The position numbers and the translations under genes were made by a program. Source: Halisarca cf. caerulea (taxonomy: Eukaryota > Porifera > Demospongiae > Chondrillida > Halisarcidae). From it: a stretch of 64,000 bases of DNA. Numbering within the stretch: the stretch's first letter is position 1; every line of letters starts with the position of its first letter. The stretch covers positions 2,501 to 66,500 of the forward strand of contig CAUJGJ010000303.1 of NCBI GenBank assembly GCA_963170055.1. The letters run 5' to 3'. Shown here piece after piece: positions 33,519 to 45,229 of this stretch. Below the pieces are notes generated by a model. That model made no database searches, was not told the origin of the DNA, and saw only the letters and a program-made list of their open reading frames with translations.

Positions 33519-36500
33519 TACACAAATGCACACACATAGTGTAATTTGTGTTGTTTATTTCTGACTTGCTTGGATGGAAGAGCAATTCCCAAATATAACT
33601 TAGTAATGCTTGTCCAAATATAACTTAGTAATGCTTGTGCAAATGCCTAATCTTTGGAGAATTCACAAACTTTACCTGTGCAAAACTTCAATGTGTGTAG
33701 TATTTCAAGTATTAGTCATAATTATCATTTCAAAGAGTACCTCTATGGCTGCCCCTTACATAAATACCAACTGTCCTTCATTTGGAGGGACATGTAGTCC
33801 CTGAAACCAGTCATATCTGACACATCTAAAATCTGACCACCCGAGGAAGTACTGCAGTGAAACCACTCCAATTCGACACTCAATGGGGTGTAAAAAGTGT
33901 CAGATTAGGAGGTTGTCAGATTACAGAGTATTTTTTTTATTACCAACTAAACACTCTTTCATGCATGGAGGTACCGTAGGATTTGAAAGTTATGTGTCAC
34001 TAATTTTTTTGTAATTTGAGCTTCAAGAGCATTGTGCATTATTTAGTTATGCATTTTGGATAAAAGACTGCAGTGTTATCCCTTGCCCTGTCTTCATCAA
34101 AGAACATGGTGTAGTGCTTTTAGTCTCGTGTAGCCCAGACCACTATTTTGCCCCCTTTGTTTGGTGTCACAGTCAACAAACTTAGGAAACAATTTAGTGG
34201 TCCGGGCTATAGTCTGTAGCGCTTTCTCTTCCTGCTGTTGGAGTAGCAGAGTTACCAATGACTTCTGCAATACCAGCATTGCCTTATTTTTGGTTGTTTG
34301 CTCACTGATACCCATTTGTTTAGGAGTGGGCAGAGACGAACAAGGCAGACACTATTGTACTTGAGAAACTTACGTACACGTGTTGAGCAACGTCAACAGA
34401 AATCACATGCTGAAGACTATTTGCCCACGTATTATGCAATTTTGTGAAAATTTGCAAAATTGCATAAGTAAAAGCAATTGCACAACTTTCAGTTCCTGCA
34501 GTAAATAACTTCCTTTTGACCAATGAGCGACAAATGTCCTGCAAAAACAGTGAATGTCCTGCTGCTCTTATTTTGTCCAGCGAAATCATTGACGGATGTT
34601 GGGAACTATGCCCTTAATGCTCAACAGTAGCTACGTACAGTACATGGATGCATTGACGTACATACAGTACAACATGACTGTAGATCTGTTTATTCTAGTA
34701 CATTGTTCACTTGTATACATATCATCCACTTGTTGCAAAGCACTACACAAATCACTTTAATTTGTGTAGTGTTTTATTCTGTTCAGTTGTGCACCAGTAT
34801 GTGGGAGAGTGGGTGGGTGAATGTTACTATGTTTTTTTATTATTTTCTGCACATGTGTACATACAGTAGTTGTATACTGTTGTGCTTTGTACTAGTATGG
34901 GTTGTGTACTTTACACTGCCTGTTATAGTACTAGATATAAGTTGTGTAAGGTGTCCTCATCAGGTGAACAACATACATACGTTATGTAGGATTTTGAAAT
35001 CTGACATTTAAGAAGATGCCTGCTGAAGGTTTGCAAAATGCTTTACCCAAGACATCCTTGACTTATTACCCAACCCTCAATGGAACAAACTGATATATCC
35101 AGAATTCACTAGAATATCCCCGCTATTGCATCACGTATTTTATGACTTCCATATTTCTGTGCTGCTAAGTGGACATGGAATGGGATTATGTACATCTTGT
35201 TAGATCAGACGCACGAAGACAATATGATTCAGACAAACCCATACGTAGTTTGGTGTGTATCGGGTGATCAGGGTATATGGTATCATTATTTAAACTGAGG
35301 CAGGTGCTGATCCAGCAATCTATAATGGGGGGTGCTGGCCTGAAACCAGGGGATCAGTGGGGGGGGGGGTTCAGGGGGCATCCTCCCCCGAGAAAATTTC
35401 AAATTCATGCTTAATTTACTATATTCTGGGCAAGTCACAATGTAAACTTGTGGCAAATTATTTACTGTACTGTTATACAAGTAGTAGTGTACAATAGTCA
35501 ATTGAAGTTGAATGAAGTGTTTGCCTAGTATAATGTATGACCGCTTGCAAAAGAAGCCGTAGCAAAAACAATGACCTGGCATAAGCTGCTTGTAAAACTA
35601 TGAAGTATTTAGTTAATTACACAGAAAATTTTAGTCAACAGGGTTAACCAAGTATGACATGCTTGCCAGATGGCTGGCTAAAAGAAGTCCATGACATTAT
35701 CAGGCCAGCTTGTTAGCCTTCAAGTTGGTAGCCTGGGACATTCTATAGCTAAGACTAAGAGTAGAAGTAACACAGGCTTTAGGCTTAGTTCAAAATTCAG
35801 TTGTGTTCACTCAGACTCAGCTAATCACAAAGGTGATAGATTTTGGGGTTAGCTGATCATGATCAGCAGAACTTTGAACCTTGCACTTGGGCATTATTTA
35901 GAATACATGCAGTAAACTGGGGCTTAGTCTCGTTCCCAGCCCCACTTCCGCCCGCCATTTTTATTTGGGCGGAAAGGAATAAAATAGCGGGCGGAAGTGG
36001 GGCTGGGAACGAGACTAGCTGTGCACGTGAAGGGAGTAGTAGACTTGTTTCTAGGTCTTTAAAGGGTTTTGACAACTTTTCTAGCCCTTGTCAAGGCTGA
36101 TCACTGTTCGCTCTGGTGCTGCTGGTACCATGAAAACAGCTAGTGGACAGAGAACAGTAGAGACTTTTCGAACGATAGCAAATATCATAATGATTGCCAT
36201 CTGGAGAGAGGGGGTGCTTCAGCACACACACACACTCCCCCCCCCCCCCCCCTCCCCCTCCTAAATCCACCCCTGAGGAACCTTTTAACCATAGGCTATT
36301 CCTACAGGCACCCAGTAACCCACCACCTAGGTACCCAGTTTATGTAATTAAGTACAAAGAAAGAAATCAGCTTGTTTGATTCTATAATGGATAAAAAATT
36401 GCCACAGCATACCGGTTAGTTTTCTCTTCATCAGTTTCTGTACTATGTTTTCACATCACCTTTTTTGTGTATTTAGATTGCAAGTATATTTCCAATAGCA

Positions 36501-39500
36501 GTGTATGCAATGTGTTGTTTACATGTATGGTAACATTTCCTCACAGGACATCCTAAACAGTGTTCATAAATTTCTGGTTAATTTGTTTGATGGAGATACC
36601 AAGTCAAATCGAATTTACAAGAGTGAAGAGGATATTATAAAACGGTGGGTTATGGTCCCCATACAGTTGTACAGTGCAATCAGAATTATGTGTGTTTGTA
36701 CATTTTTGTGCATGCCTATTTACTGTAACTGTGCACACATTATGTTTATTATGTACAGTATAAGTACGTATATGTACAGGATACATTGTATATTGTGCAG
36801 TAAATTGCCTACAACTTTTGTGAGTGATGGTAAATGTACAGTAGATTTTGAGTCACCACGTTGACTTTGTGTACTTTTGCTGAAGAAATCCTAATTGGTT
36901 GAGTGGTGCAATGGTGTATATTCTTGCTGCTATGAGAAATGGAAGGGTGGATACAGGCAGAATACCTACAACACATCTCAACATCTGCAATATTTCTTTG
37001 GCTGGCTTCTCCTGGCATGTATTACTTATTTGTGGTGTGGGTCATTAAATGGCACACTAAACCTCTCCCCTATATAGAGGGAAGATTTAGTGACCCCCAT
37101 CACTAAATCTTCCCCCTATAATAGAGGGAAGATTTAGTGACCCCCATCACTAAATCTTCCCCCTGTGATAGAGGGAAGATTTAGTGACCCCCATCACTAA
37201 ATCTTCCCTCTATATAGGGGAGAGGTTTAGTGTGCCATTTAGTGACCCATCCCACAACTACAATAGGAGAGATTTAGCGATCCTGGGTCAGGATAAGATG
37301 TCACTAAATGTATTTTATTCCACCCGTATAGAGGAGAGACTTAGTGAGGGGGATCACTAAATCTCTCCTATTATAGTTGTGGGATGGGTCACTAAATGGC
37401 ACACTAAACCTCTCCCCTATATAGAGGGAAGATTTAGTGATGGGGGTCACTAAATCTTTCCTACCACCTCTTAGGATAGGTAAGACTAGTGGCAGATCCC
37501 CATAGGGGTTCAGGCCACCAGCTCGGCAGCTGTAAGATGCGTCCTCGATATCTGTACAGTGGAACACAGCATAGAGCACTGCATCCCTGTGATGCTTTCC
37601 CATGCTTTGGCCGTTCTGTATGGAAGCAGATGGCATAGATCGTCAACCAAGTGGTTGGTCACTATGCCTAATGAGCCGATGACCACCGGGACAATTACCA
37701 CAGAGTAGCCAGGAAACTGCCTTCGGAGGTCTGCACTAAGGGGGGCATACCTGGACAACTTCTCTCTGCACCGCTCTGTTTATAGAGTCCCAGGCCACTG
37801 CCATATCAATAATGTATTTCCTGGTCTACGTAATACGTACACATAATGTGCTTCCTGGTCTCTTTATATATCCTCAAAAAATGAGGATGCCAGGGCAACG
37901 GGCAACAACCTCAAAGTCCATGGGGATTGGTACATCCCACAAAACCTTAGCGCGCTCATTTTCGGCTACTCAACTGGACTCACTTCCACCATCTCAGCAG
38001 CACCTCGAACCCATAAGGCCTACAGATGTTGCAGTACACGACCTGCAAAGCCATATTGTGCCTCTCCGTGTAGAGATTAAATCCCTTCTTCTTGCACTGG
38101 TTCAAGATGTGCTTGATGCTCTCTCAATTCCCTCACCACAGTGACAGCAGTGTGTTACGACTGCCTGTTTCATGCAATTGGCCTTAAACGATCTTATGTA
38201 AAGGCAGTCGTTCTGAGCAGCAATGATAAAGCATTCAGTTGTGCTTTGAAGCTGACCTTTGCACATCGACTGAAATGACAAATCAGAATTGAGAAATGTG
38301 TTTGTTTGCACGTCACTCACAAACTTCACCTGGTGACTTGTGTGAGCAGCTCTGAGTTACAACTGAGACATCTGGGCCTTCTGAAGCTTCCGAAGGATCC
38401 TCATCCGACCCGATGGAGGGCTAGCTGTCCACTCCACATCATGTCCAGTCTCACGCAGGATCTTGCTTGCTGTTGGAAACAAGCTGAAGGAACTCTTTTC
38501 ACCCACAGAAGCGAGTGCTTGCATACCACCTCCATAAGCAGATCCCAGGCGACACGAGATAGACAAGATGACTCACAATCTCCTGCTCCCAGACAAGCAG
38601 GAGGCTCTGGAGCCCCCTACCCCCCTGTGAGCGAGGAATATACAGCTTCTACTGGGAGGCATTTAGATGGTGAAGCTGATACCTGTGGAAAATCTTCTGT
38701 GTGAGAACGTCCAGGCCCTTCAGCTCCTTCTTAGTCCCCTTCACCGTCACAAAACAGTATCACAAAAGAGACACCACCAAGGCAGGGCATTAATGGCTTT
38801 GACCTTGTTCTTAGAGTTAAGTTGTGACTTCCATATCTTATGGAGCCTCTTCCTATACTCACAAGTAACATGATCCTTCACCAGGTTGTCATCCATTTCA
38901 AGCAACTGATCAATTCCGAGATACCTGTACACATACTGGGGTGCCAAACACTGCATTGAATCAGAGATATTGAATCTGCCTTTGGTTGCCCACAAAACCT
39001 GTTACACATAGTCTCCTTCTAGTGCAAAGCTTTCAGGTAGCAGTATTGGCTAAAGTGACATATTCAGAATTTTCTAATGTTCTGGGTACATGATTTCTGC
39101 TGTTAAATTTCACGAAATGCTAACAACAAAGCCAACAATACAGCAAAAAGTTTTGTTTATATTTGGAATGTTACACCTCAAGAAATTATCCTATGGATTC
39201 ACTGATGAGGTAATCAGCATTACTGCGAAGCATAATCCTTTTTATCACAAAATCAGAAATTGTATGATGCGTGCGTGAATCGGTGACCTCTAATTTGTCA
39301 TGCAACCAGTGAGCAATGTCCAGAAAGAGAACTGCAGCCAAATGCAGTTCTTCCAATGATTACAATAATGCGCTGTTTGTCACTAAAGCCGAAATCGACT
39401 TATTCCTGCCATTCCCTACTGTTAAAAGTGCTTCCAAGTTACACAGCCGTATCCCTTCCATGTAAACAACCAATAAGATGCTATCAATGATGAGTTCTGA

Positions 39501-42500
39501 TATCATGACCGCAATAAAACATGACGCTCAAGAGGCGGAAGTTTGGGGTCGCCATATATCTCGAATGATGATAGCAAGAAAGTTTGAATACTTGTTTTAA
39601 GCTTTTTGAAGTACAGTACTGTACTTATTTATGAGTAACTAACCTTGCCATACATGTGTCGATGCATGTACTCATGTTGCACGTGTGAGCCTTGTACGAG
39701 TGATAATTATTATCGCATTCAAATGGATGAAAACCATAGATCCTTTATCTATGGTGGAACAGGCCCTATTCAGTGAACTAATCCAGCAATGGCTTCAAAG
39801 CTCGAACAACTTTCTAAATCTTTAAGAGAAAGAATTGTCCGCCTTTGGTAGGAAAGAGTCCAATTTTAAATTCCTGGAACATTCTTACTTTGCCACTTAT
39901 TCAAATTTGACCTCTGTAACATATTGTATTGTGTTGTTACAAATCAGGACCTTGCTACATATCATATACTGTAGGTACACAGATTACCTATCCTAAGAGG
40001 TGGTAGGAAAGATTTAGTGACCCCCATCACTAAATCTTCCCTCTATATAGGGGAGAGGTTTAGTGTGCCATTTAGTGACCCATCCCACAACTATAATAGG
40101 AGAGATTTAGTGATCCCCCTCACTAAGTCTCTCCTCTATACGGGTGGAATAAAATACATTTAGTGACATTTTGTACAGAACCGCAGGCGAAGGGTGGAAG
40201 TAGGGGCTAGCAGCTGGACAAAGTACAGCAGTGCTGTGGATTCCTCTACTACCATGCTAAGGGAAATTGGAGACCTGAGGATGGGTTTTTATCCAGAGTG
40301 GTTACTATTTTACCATGTTTAGATGCTGCGCGGCAATAACAGTACAACAGCAGGCCGGTACTATTACTTGCGACCCATAACTATTAAAAGTCATTGCATG
40401 TATGGATACTGTATGTGCCACCCTATTTTCAATTTCTAGCTACATCACTGTGTATGGATATACATGTGCATGAGCATACACGTGTGTGAGAGCGTTTGTA
40501 CTATAGTATTACATATGTACATAGTATGTGTGTGTGTGGGTGGGGGGCATTGCTTGTCTCTTGCATCAAGTGTATTCCTCTTTATCTTCACCTAACTGTA
40601 CAGTATTATGGAGGGCAACACTGACCTGACTGAAACTTCTGCGAGAGTGTTAGCTGTTAGAGGTACCAAGAAGAACAAGGATGGAAGTGAATGAAGGCTG
40701 TGGTCTTGTTTTGTGTCTGTTGTATTTGCACAGTATGTCACAACAGTAGTCTTGGTCCACTACTGCTGTGTGTTCCTCTTGTGCAGTGTAGTGTTCTCCC
40801 ATGCCGGTTCCTAGGGCATGTCAGTCCAACTTGCTTTCTTTTCTTGCGACTCCTTATACGTACTTAGTGTATTATTGATTGTATTGTGATTATCTTGTGA
40901 GTTTCTCCATAGGGAACATGGAATTGGTCAAATTCTAACCTACTCAAGCTATTTGTGTGTTTCTGTATATATGCAATGTACAGTGTGCACGTATGTGATC
41001 ACACACACTTCAGCACAACTTTGAATAATTTTGTAGATCACGCAGTGAGACCATAATTCAAGATTATTATGGTATATTCATATTCATTCGGCAATTGTAT
41101 CTTGGTTAGAGTTTAAGATCACGACTGTTGTATTATGTGGTTGTTGTTATATTTGTGGCACAAGACTGGTTATCATTCCTCTTTTAATCAAAATCATACT
41201 ACAGTGGGCCCTCACTTATCTGACCACGTTTGTGTCCTACAAAATGTGTTTGATAAACCAGGTGTTGGACAAATTAGGTTAGATTGTACACAATTTAGTG
41301 ATGAGGATTCACAGCAAAATGTAAGTTAAAGGAATTTTTCAGATAAACCAGTTTCGAATAAATCATTTGTGACTGTATTTGGTCTTGTACAATACCAATT
41401 TCTGAAAATTTTGCAGATTCTGATAGGGGCAATGCTTGTGATGGTAATATAGTTTTCAGTAGTGCCCAATCCCACACTGCAGTATATACATATTGAAGCG
41501 TTGTGTGTGTGTCCTCATCATCCATTGGTGTTCTCTTTTTGGTCACTGAAGGTTTTGAATTTACAAGGGACATCATGCTGAAATCAGTAAGTTGAATCAG
41601 TATATACATACATACACATAATATTATATATGTATGTATGCATGTATATACCGTATTATATGTGCGTATACATTATTCCCTCTTCATTATTTGTAATTCC
41701 CCTAATAAAACAACTTGCATTTTGATGTTGAGGCTGTATTTCATCTGCTGTTGCCATATGAAACACTTGTCACAAAATCAGTTGGATTAGCTGAACTCAT
41801 TTAAACAAAAATGGCCCTTTTTATGGCAACTCTATCCCTATCATGTCATGAAGTGTCATGAGCATTATCATGAACATGCAGTGTTTCCTTGTTTTCATTT
41901 ATTTTATATGTACTTAATGTTTGTAACTTGTCATACTGTGGTAACAGTGCCAAGACTGTGATACACATCCTTGGTGGTAGAAAGGTGTAGTCTTGAATCC
42001 TTTTTGTACGTACTTTACTTCTATAGGATAGCATTGGATGCCTATTTCTCTAATGTTATTTCTATATATTACTTGTATCTGAGCATATGCAAAGGTTTCC
42101 TGACAGGCAGGTTTTATATGGAAATGGACAAAAACAAGCTTTAATGCTTTAATTTTGGAAAATTTTGTTGAGAAGACCATTGTCACCAATCCCTCAAACC
42201 CTAAATTCTTTCTGCTGGTATATTATTTCAAGACATGCAACCATTCTGAACATGATCAACACAGTTCACAATGTTCAGATTCATATACTGATATCCAAAA
42301 TGCTTCACTATTTCAGGTATTCCTGGATTTCTTAGGGGCAGGGACAAGGCAGGGAGAATCGTGTTACTGTAGTCCCCTTGGCATAACATTAATGTGTAAC
42401 TGTAGTTATGTACTTATAAACCTGCTTAAGTGGTCTAAAATGACCTCAGATACCACATTGTAAAACCTAAAAAGCAAATTTTCTTTGGGGGAGTACATCC

Positions 42501-43006
42501 ACGCTCTCTAGCTAGTAGTATACATATTGTACACCTCCACATCCTCTAGCTAGTAATATACTGTACACCTCCACAATATCACAGACTTATCCCTCCTAGC
42601 TTGCTGAAAGAAACCCTAAGCATGGTTACTTACCCCCCCCCCCCCACACACACACACAACCCATGCAAAATCCTGTATGCAGCCATGTAGTAGAATTTCA
42701 GCACAATAGAATTTATGTAAAGGGGAATCCCTCAAATAATTTGATTATTAAACCCATACATAAATTTGTACAATTAATTCTTGTTAGTTCACCCTAATTT
42801 GTTTTGAAAAAAATTTGGTGGATTAATGAGTTTGGCAGATTGTCCAAATCAGTGTGCAGATTAATGAGAATTCACTGTAGCTTTATGGTATTTCTCTTCC
42901 ATCCATGAATAGAGATCACTATATCTCTTTACCAATGAAACACGTGTAAAGATCGTCTCAGATATATCACGACCTACTCTTATAATTTTGTAAGTATTTG
43001 TGTATA

Positions 43007-43066
<60 letters not shown>

Positions 43067-43404
43067 TGAATATCATAGGGCAATATCCATCAGCTTGTGT
43101 ATGCTATACGTAGTTGAAAGTGTATCATGATGACATTTGATTGGTTGATTCTTCCTTCATGCAGGGCTAATGGCAGCACTTTGCCTTTCAAAAGAGTAAT
43201 TACTGTTACCACCAGTGCCAATTCAATGGTATCATATTATCTTTTTCATTTGCAGTCTTGTGCTGTACAACCTTTCACACATCTTTCCTCTCGTAGATAT
43301 CCATTCAGCATGTTGAAGGGAATCATCATGTACATCTGAATCAACCTGAACTGGTAGCAGAGCATGTGTCAGCATTCCTGGACCACAGTAGGAGCAAACT
43401 ATAA
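26453..43404 (+). CDS. Serine hydrolase-like protein (SERHL family), copy A
   Basis: Alpha/beta-hydrolase exons, GT-AG throughout: 26453-26536 (IPVPWGHIAGKSWG), 27205-27375 (GWLDNAGSFDRLIPL, DLPGHGLSSH), 29206-29247 (nucleophile motif CHSLG, Cys for the usual first Gly of GHSxG), the 20-nt microexon 29541-29560, 29948-30022, 36547-36644, 40604-40686 (RGTKKNKDG), 43165-43228 and 43297-43404 (GNHHVH, with the likely catalytic His; TAA). SERHL proteins are putative hydrolases of unknown substrate. Compared with copy B one exon (B 53425-53501) was not found, and ANDSS in copy B is ANGST here. Phase between the 40604 and 43165 exons does not join directly. It may be a pseudogene or have an undetected exon. 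The 5' exon is unplaced. Introns hold most of the local transposons. Confidence 0.75.
26678..26772. repeat. (CA)n microsatellite in SERHL-A intron
   Basis: 95 bp of CA dinucleotide, uninterrupted. Confidence 0.95.
27677..27694. repeat. Poly(G) tract
   Basis: Run of about 18 G in the intron between the second and third placed SERHL-A exons. The rest of that intron (27376-29205) has no element I can bound, apart from a short block near 28200-28285 that resembles the inverse of 55975-56045. Confidence 0.85.
30724..30747. repeat. Short perfect hairpin AGGGGCTGCC/GGCAGCCCCT
   Basis: Palindrome of GGGGCTGCC separated by two bases, about 40 bp before a (TA)n array. It could be the end of a longer element, but I could not find a partner. 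Confidence 0.6.
30788..30852. repeat. (TA)n microsatellite in SERHL-A intron
   Basis: 65 bp of TA. About 90 bp downstream lies a short palindrome, GAAAACAATTGCCA/TGGCAATTGTTTTC (30946-30980). Confidence 0.9.
31029..33149. mobile_element. Mutator-like non-autonomous element with 9-bp target duplication
   Basis: Inverted repeats of about 90 bp start GGGATGTTGT. They contain tandem ACGGATC/ACGGATCAC heptamer-type repeats followed by CCCAAATCA and GTGCTG blocks. GTTCAGCTG flanks both ends (31020-31028 and 33150-33158), an exact 9-bp target duplication typical of the Mutator superfamily. The 2.1-kb interior has no transposase; an 80-codon minus frame at 31294-31536 is not recognised. A separate MITE sits inside at 32568-32800. 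It lies in an intron of SERHL copy A. Confidence 0.8.
32568..32800. mobile_element. MITE nested in the Mutator-like element
   Basis: Ends AGGGTAAAACTATGTAATTT and its inverse-like partner AAATCACCCCGCTGTACCCT. The interior shares GTGTCAACCACAAG, TTATTTCT, TTGTCTCC and a GGGCCCTGTTCCGAATTACC segment with the 201-bp element at 62888-63088, so the two are copies of one family. Confidence 0.65.
33470..33532. repeat. (CA)n microsatellite
   Basis: CA dinucleotides with CATA interruptions. Adjacent at 33592-33640 is a two-copy 26-bp tandem repeat containing AAATATAACTTAGTAATGCT. Confidence 0.9.
34121..34215. repeat. Short palindromic element
   Basis: TAGTCTCGTGTAGCCCAGAC and CACTA are inverted as TAGTGGTCCGGGCTATAGTC about 50 bp later. 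It looks like a tiny fold-back MITE. Apart from this, 33533-35924 has no element I can bound; all of it lies in a SERHL-A intron. Confidence 0.55.
35925..36017. repeat. Perfect 31-bp-arm palindromic MITE
   Basis: TAGTCTCGTTCCCAGCCCCA and eleven further bases reappear as an exact inverse complement after a 31-base spacer that is itself partly self-complementary (CCGCC...GGGCGG). A 93-bp fold-back unit with no coding capacity. Confidence 0.85.
37038..37250. repeat. Palindromic array of TTTAGTGACCCC units
   Basis: Repeated inverted units of AGATTTAGTGACCCCCATCA and TCACTAAATCTTCCC form a nested palindrome. Its outer ends (GGCACACTAAACCTCTCCCC and its inverse) match blocks in the TIRs of the adjacent element at 37299-40168. 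It could be a fold-back derivative or an earlier insertion of that family. Confidence 0.75.
37299..40168. mobile_element. 2.87-kb element with 185-bp complex TIRs enclosing a LINE remnant
   Basis: Segments 37299-37483 and 39984-40168 are inverted copies, beginning TGTCACTAAATG and ending near CTTAGGATAGGTAA. They contain several internally palindromic CACTAAATCTCTCC/GGAGAGATTTAGTG blocks. The interior carries a degenerate LINE on the minus strand (37510-39000) and no transposase. No clear target duplication was found. It interrupts the SERHL-A intron between exons at 36547 and 40604. 39010-39983 inside it holds nothing I recognise beyond a short hairpin (CCATAGAT/ATCTATGG) near 39735. Confidence 0.7.
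37510..39000 (-). pseudogene. LINE remnant: RT thumb to endonuclease C-terminus
   Basis: Collinear minus-strand blocks run from high to low coordinates. VYRYLGIDQ with EYRKRLHKIWKSQLN and NKVKAINALP (38770-38950) is the RT thumb. FIIAAQNDCLYIRSF followed by HCCHCGEG (38100-38220) is the zinc-finger approach. VLWDVPIPMDFEVVARCPG and YIIDMAVAWDS (about 37800-37960) is the endonuclease core; the usual Pro-Asp of RRPD has become Pro-Gly. FPGYSVVIVPVVIGSLGIVT (37650-37720) is the C-terminus. Stops and shifts throughout mark it as dead. Confidence 0.7.
43010..43065. repeat. (GT)n microsatellite
   Basis: Pure GT run about 100 bp before a SERHL-A exon. Near 42750-42880 a partial copy of the GATTAATGAGAATTCACTGTA-ended MITE family (full copy at 55104-55820) is visible. 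Confidence 0.95.
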
Positions 43405-43757
43405 GAGCTATTTAATTTTATTTGAATGGTAATATTGGAAATCTTGGAATATTTAATTGACAGTCTTTGTAAATATTCCAAGTAGGTTTATAATAATATA
43501 TTAATTTTTATGTTAGTGTTATGTTGTGTATGGTTGAAAGATGGAGTAATGAATTTTTGTACAGATTAACTTATTTATTATCTCAAAGTATATCGTGAAC
43601 TTTTAATGTTATATTAGCTTTAGAATTTAATTATTTTGATTAGTTTTAATGTTAAAACTTTTAAGTTTTTAGAATATTTCACCAAAATCTGTGCATGCAT
43701 GCATGCATGAGCAGAGATGCATGGTGACAGTTCATGATCGTCTTTCATAATTATATA

Positions 43758-44532
43758 CCGTATATAGCGCTAAATTTTCAAAGAGCTAAACTTTTGTGGT
43801 TATTGGCCACATCGATCGATCTGTGCAGAAATAATTATAATAATTATGGGTCTATTCATCTGCTACATACATAATTCTGTGCATGCAAATTTCGTATGCA
43901 AATTTCAAGCTCTGACATGCACTGATCATCCTTGAAAAACGCAATCAAATTAAGTTAAGCTCCTCAAAAATTATTTAGTGCTATATACCAGTGTTGTGGT
44001 AATGGTAATTAGTAATTGTAATCAATTGTAATTAGGTATACATTTGCCTGTAATGGTAATGTAATGGTAACGGAGCTGTTTCAGTCTCAGAGTAGTTGTA
44101 ATGGTAGTTGGTATTCTTTTGCTATTTGCATCAAATTACACAATTACCATGCAACTACTCTGATGTATATTGTGTATATCTGTGGATATATTTTGCCCCC
44201 TAAGAAGGTAGATTTTGGCTAGTTTGAGGCTATTTTCTGTGCTACAGTTAACCGGGTGGCTGGTGGAAACAGGAAAATAACATCAATCACATGATTTAGA
44301 TCACCACATACATGAAATCTCGGTAGGTTGTAATAACGTTTGCAAGCATCCAAGAATAAATCTGTAATTAGTAATTGTAATTGCAATTCTAGAAATGTAG
44401 TTGCAATGGTAATTGATTACTTTAGTGGAGGTCCGTAGTGGTAATGGTAATCGTACTGCTTTGATGCCAAGATAATTGCAATGGTAGTTGATTGTAATAC
44501 CCCTGTAATGGCCACAACACTGCTATATACGG
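43758..44532. mobile_element. TA-flanked MITE (CCGTATATAGC ends) split by a hAT element
   Basis: The left end CCGTATATAGCGCTAAATTT and right end ATTTAGTGCTATATACGG are inverted repeats once the inner insertion is removed. TA flanks both sides (43756-43757 and 44533-44534). The uninterrupted element would be about 235 bp. It belongs with the other CCGTA-ended elements of this window. Confidence 0.75.
43989..44522. mobile_element. Non-autonomous hAT element nested in the MITE
   Basis: Perfect 11-bp TIRs CAGTGTTGTGG, flanked by an exact 8-bp target duplication CTATATAC (43981-43988 and 44523-44530), the hallmark of hAT transposons. The 534-bp interior is full of TAATGGTAATT/GTAATTGTAAT repeats and has no coding potential. 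Its target site is the right TIR of the surrounding MITE. Confidence 0.88.
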
Positions 44533-45049
44533 TATATAAAATAAGAAGAATATGTGCCTGCATGAGTGAATAGTTTTATAATATAATATATATGCTGCAT
44601 GCAATTGCATATAATTCAGTGCAGTTATTGCAGAAACTGCAAATGCAGCAAATATATAGAAGATCGAAGAACGTACGTATGCATGCAATTGATCGATTTG
44701 TGTATATACCAACTGTCTTCGCATACACAGGTGCACGTGACATGTATGTCCATGTGCACTAGAGCCTTAATTGTTCAAATTTAAATGGCCACCCTATATA
44801 GACTAAGAGCCAGCACAAGTTACCCCCATGCACTTTTCTTCTGTTAAATGTGCTTATGGATCTCTAGCTGCAACAAGCAAATGTTGATATTACTATTAAT
44901 TTTAAGTTTAAGTGGACTGCAACAATCCACTTAAACCTTTGCTGTCTACACTCTGTAAAGCAGAAAATGACTATTGATTCGAACCATAAAAATAGGGTTA
45001 GTGCAAAACCCAATCATGTAAACAATTGTTTAGAGTAGCCATGTATATA

Positions 45050-45229
45050 CAGTGGAACCTTTCTATTGTGGTCACTGTGTAATGCAGCCACCTGCATGTC
45101 TACACCAGCCACTAATTCTTCTCCGAATCAGCAGTAATGTATGGTATTCTACCTCATTAAAGCAGCCACCTGTCTATAACAGCCAAAAAAATTCGCCCCA
45201 ATGGTGACCACAATAGACAGGTTCCACTG
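45050..45229. mobile_element. 180-bp TA-flanked MITE (CAGTGGAACCT ends)
   Basis: 26-bp TIRs (CAGTGGAACCTTTCTATTGT against CAGTGGAACCTGTCTATTGT, then GGTCAC) with one mismatch, flanked by TA. Internal GCAGCCACCTG repeats. Typical Tigger/pogo-derived MITE. The rest of 44535-46048 has no feature I recognise beyond a short (AAT)n near 45913. Confidence 0.88.

Noticed and set aside
37038..37250. CRISPR-like regularly spaced palindromic repeats
   Set aside because: The spacers are also repeats, the units alternate in orientation, and the context is animal DNA; this is a fold-back transposon end.
41196..41378. Possible further MITE beginning CAGTGGGCCCTCACTTATCT
   Set aside because: The left end resembles known MITEs, but I could not find a convincing inverted right end.
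43165..43228. Direct splice of the 40604-40686 exon to this exon in SERHL copy A
   Set aside because: The phases do not match and the joined frame meets a stop. An exon present in copy B should lie between them.
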